Below, one piece after another: positions 61,592-64,000 of a stretch of DNA of 64,000 nt. A model generated the notes under the pieces. That model saw only the letters and a program-made list of their open reading frames with translations. It had not been told where the DNA came from and ran no database searches. The first letter of the stretch is position 1, and each line of letters starts with the position of its first letter. Made by a program: the position numbers and the translations under genes. This DNA is from an uncultured bacterium (GTDB lineage: Bacteria > Desulfobacterota > Desulfobaccia > Desulfobaccales > 0-14-0-80-60-11): the NCBI GenBank assembly GCA_937943575.1, contig CALEAV010000007.1, positions 1 to 64,000 of the forward strand, written 5' to 3'.

Positions 61592-64000
61592 CGCCCCAGT
61601 TTCCATTCCAGCCGATCCCTAAGAAATCTGAGGGTCAGCCGGTCCAGACGGCACCCTGGAGGAAAACGGGCCAGGAAGTAGTTGTCCATCAGGTTGGGCT
61701 GCGCCGGGTTGATCAGCTCCGGGTGATAGCTGCACCAGGAGGCCGGGTAGCCCAGACCGTCGCGCCGGCGGTCGCTGGCGTAGCTTTGCCCGTCATAGTC
61801 GGCAAACCGCCGGGGGATGGGGCCGCCGGCCCGGGACCGGCGCTTGCGGTTCACTTCGAATAACACCAGGGGCAGGTCGGCATACAGATCATCCACGCCG
61901 CCATTGTCCCGGTCGGAGAAGGCGTGCACGAATTCATGCAAGGGATCCAGGATATAATCCACGGGCGCATGCAGGGTCGCCACTCCCGGTTCCCGGGGCC
62001 GGCGCCGGTGGTGGTGTCTGGCCCCGTCGTAACGAAATGGGCGGCCCTCTGAGGCAATGTCGTCCACGGTGTAAGAGGCCGAGCAGCGCCGGTGGCCGGG
62101 GGAATGATAGAACACCAGGCAGACGTCGGCCTCAAGCAGCTCCGCCGCCAGATAAGCCCGGACCCGCCCCCGGTCCGGCTCCATGACGCCGCCGGCCAGC
62201 TGCCGGCACAGGGCATGGGCCGCCTCCACTGTGTCCGGGGCGAACCGGGCCGCCACCCGGATATCCAGGGCGTACGGGTGCAGCAGGGTCTCCCGCTGGC
62301 CAAAGAGCGAGCGCAGGGCCTGAGCCACCGCCCGGTGGAAGCGCTCCCGGCGGCTGAGCAGGGGCTCGGCCTGGAAGCCCCCCCGCCGGGTCTCCACCAC
62401 CGGATTGGCCAGCAACAGAATGGTAAACCGGCGCTCCGCGGGCTTGCTCTCATCCCCCGGATAGATTTCGGTAAACTCCCCGGGAGCCGCCTCCACCCGA
62501 AGACTCACCGGGTCGCTATGCACCCCGTCCGGCCGCACCACCCAGCACAGCACCTCCCCCAGGGGCACCGTGGCCGGCAGCCGGTCCACCAGCAGGAGGT
62601 GGGGCAGACTCAGCGTGGGCAGGACGGACACCCGGGCCGCCGGGGTCCAGAACTCCAGGCGGCTCCCCGGCAGAAAATCATGGCCCTGCACGGCGAAGAA
62701 ATCCTCCCGCCTCGCCGGACCGGTGCGAATGAGATACCGGCCGCGGCCGCCCCGGGGCCGGTCCAGGGCGAAGGCCAGCCGGGGGAAGGCCGGCATGGTG
62801 TTCAGGGCCGCCCGGACCAGCTCTCCGAACTCGGTGGGCCGGCGGCGGGAGCCGTCCATGATGTAGGTGCGCCAGGTGACCTGGGCGCCGGTGGGCAGGG
62901 TGCGGCTCCCGGTGCCCCGCTCCACCAGAAGCGGCTTATCGGCCCAGGACCAGGCGGTCCAGCCTGCCAGGCCCGGCCAGACGCCGTCCCGGAAGCGGTG
63001 CCGATCCCGGAGATACTGCTCCAGCTCAATCCCCCAGCGGAGTTGAGCCGCCTCGCCCCCCCACTCGGTGATGAAGATGGGATGGGCCTCCCGGAGGCGG
63101 GGAAAGCCGAACCAATAATCCCAATCGGCCCGGGTGGCGGTGCTGCGGCCGGGAGTGGTGTGGTGGTAGACGTGGGCGGCATAGACGGCGTTGGGCAGGG
63201 TGCGGCCGCCGGGCAGGGGCACCGGAAAATGGCGCAGGTTGAGGGCCCAGTCCCAGCCGCTGACAAAGAGGAGGGCCCGGCCGTGCTCCCGGTGGATCAC
63301 CTGCTCCAGGCGCCTCACCCAGGTGTGCCAATGGTCCACCCATTCCTTTTCCGTGGCCAGCCGGGGGGTCACCGCAGCCTGATCGTCGGCCAGGGGGACG
63401 TGAGGCTCGTTGAACAGGTCGAAGAGCACCGCCGGCTCCCGCCGGTAGCGGCTGGCCAGCAGCCGCCAGAGGCGCACGGAGTTCTCCTCCGGCAGGGGCG
63501 GCACCCGGTTCACCGAGCCGTCCGCCAGGTGCCCGAAGTCCCGGCGGGTGTCGAACCACTGCAGGTCCAGGAGCGTATAGGCGCCCTCATGGGCGGCCCA
63601 CTCAATGATGCGGTCCAGGTTGGCCAGGTAATCCTCCCGGGTGAGGGCCCACTCCTGGTTGAGGGGCAGGCGGATGACATTGGCCCGCCAATGGCGCACG
63701 ATCTCCCGGATGAGCTCCCGGGTGATGCCCGCGCCCTCCCGGGAGGTAGGCCGCCTCACCCCGGTGGGATCGAGAGCCCCCCGGTCGGTGTATTCCATAC
63801 CGGAGAGGTTCACGCCCCGGAGCACCACCGGGTCGCCGTCCTCGTTCACCAGGCGGTTGCCGTCCACCCGGAGCCACTTCAAGCTTCCGGAGAGGCGGCG
63901 GCGCACCGGCGGCAGGCGGGTGCCCGGGGGGGCCAGGTAGATGGCCGGGGCCTGCCGGAAATCGTGGGCCGCCAGGCTCTCCTCCTCCCCTCGGCGGCCC
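61588..64000 (-). CDS. GH5-family glycosidase with TIG-like and HExxH C-terminal domains (5' end outside window)
   Basis: The frame runs off the 3' end of the window (coding 5' side), so at least 804 residues. The N-terminal part is a GH5-type TIM barrel: LRGVNLSG, NVIRLPLNQEW, FNEPHV with the acid/base Glu codon at 63406-63408, and FITEWGGE with the nucleophile codon at 63064-63066. After a TIG/IPT-like segment (GHDFLPGSRLEFWTP) comes a domain with LDPLHEFVHAFSDRD (about 61915-61945), an HExxH motif. Chimeric and unusual. Substrate unknown. Its final 4 nt overlap the small acidic gene. Confidence 0.85.
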   Translation of the reverse strand, partial: GRRGEEESLAAHDFRQAPAIYLAPPGTRLPPVRRRLSGSLKWLRVDGNRLVNEDGDPVVLRGVNLSGMEYTDRGALDPTGVRRPTSREGAGITRELIREIVRHWRANVIRLPLNQEWALTREDYLANLDRIIEWAAHEGAYTLLDLQWFDTRRDFGHLADGSVNRVPPLPEENSVRLWRLLASRYRREPAVLFDLFNEPHVPLADDQAAVTPRLATEKEWVDHWHTWVRRLEQVIHREHGRALLFVSGWDWALNLRHFPVPLPGGRTLPNAVYAAHVYHHTTPGRSTATRADWDYWFGFPRLREAHPIFITEWGGEAAQLRWGIELEQYLRDRHRFRDGVWPGLAGWTAWSWADKPLLVERGTGSRTLPTGAQVTWRTYIMDGSRRRPTEFGELVRAALNTMPAFPRLAFALDRPRGGRGRYLIRTGPARREDFFAVQGHDFLPGSRLEFWTPAARVSVLPTLSLPHLLLVDRLPATVPLGEVLCWVVRPDGVHSDPVSLRVEAAPGEFTEIYPGDESKPAERRFTILLLANPVVETRRGGFQAEPLLSRRERFHRAVAQALRSLFGQRETLLHPYALDIRVAARFAPDTVEAAHALCRQLAGGVMEPDRGRVRAYLAAELLEADVCLVFYHSPGHRRCSASYTVDDIASEGRPFRYDGARHHHRRRPREPGVATLHAPVDYILDPLHEFVHAFSDRDNGGVDDLYADLPLVLFEVNRKRRSRAGGPIPRRFADYDGQSYASDRRRDGLGYPASWCSYHPELINPAQPNLMDNYFLARFPPGCRLDRLTLRFLRDRLEWKLGR

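Overview
The window is GC-rich (roughly two-thirds G+C by eye) and reads like a chromosome segment of an anaerobic deltaproteobacterium (Desulfobacterota), most likely a relative of sulfate reducers or syntrophs such as the Desulfobacca group. Supporting this are a Wood-Ljungdahl methyl branch (fhs, metV, metF) with a CO dehydrogenase (cooS), an Hdr/Mvh-type hydrogenase module, an NfnAB transhydrogenase, NtrC-type two-component genes and siroheme/haem genes. The taxonomic call is inference; no rRNA is present.

Layout. 1-6700 (+): fragment of a possible Tad-type pilus protein, pgi, a sensor kinase with its sigma-54 response regulator, and threonine synthase. 7137-14757 (-): one operon, hdrA > mvhD > FrhB-like > mvhG > mvhA. 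Three of its genes (hdrA, mvhD, mvhA) are each interrupted by one in-frame UGA at a position where homologues carry Cys or Sec. In each case a hairpin places its loop exactly 22 nt after the UGA, so I read all three as selenocysteine genes, not pseudogenes. The hdrA frame also carries an N-terminal excisionase/MerR-like helix-turn-helix with its own ribosome binding site, and the promoter just upstream holds four TGTGC repeats. 14932-17228 (-): nfnB and nfnA with a Crp/Fnr-like palindrome upstream. 17559-23322: fhs (-), diverging from metV-metF (+), then cooS.

23568-25562 (+): trxA-trxB-bamD. 25876-32526 (-): surE; a GldA/ABC-2/GldG/DUF4340 transporter set; an NDP-sugar epimerase. 33066-34508 (+): TolC-like protein. 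34633-37083 (-): CBS-ACT protein, DUF2333, AMMECR1. 37283-40740 (+): tetrapyrrole cluster (precorrin-2 dehydrogenase, CcsA/HemX, HemA) and a Cys-rich protein. 41056-42948 (+): mnmG. 43382-45502 (-): four small exported proteins, then a CCA-encoding tRNA-Met. 45747-49364 (-): phosphatase, P1-family peptidase, periplasmic-binding lipoprotein. 49498-53126 (-): hrcA-grpE-dnaK. 53275-57040 (-): phoU, and the rplM-rpsI-argC-truA operon. 57304-59164 (+): small HExxH protein and an MFS transporter. 59210-64000 (-): two GH5-like paralogues flanking a small acidic protein; one lacks both catalytic glutamates, the other carries a C-terminal HExxH segment and runs off the window.

How it fits together. 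Fhs and MetFV carry formyl and methyl groups on tetrahydrofolate, CooS handles CO/CO2, and NfnAB, HdrA-MvhADG and the FrhB-like protein exchange electrons among H2, ferredoxin, NAD(P)H and an unidentified acceptor or donor. No HdrBC, AcsB or selenocysteine machinery lies in the window, so the partners must be elsewhere. Intergenic regions repeatedly hold a G-rich/C-rich palindromic element, including inside the hydrogenase operon.
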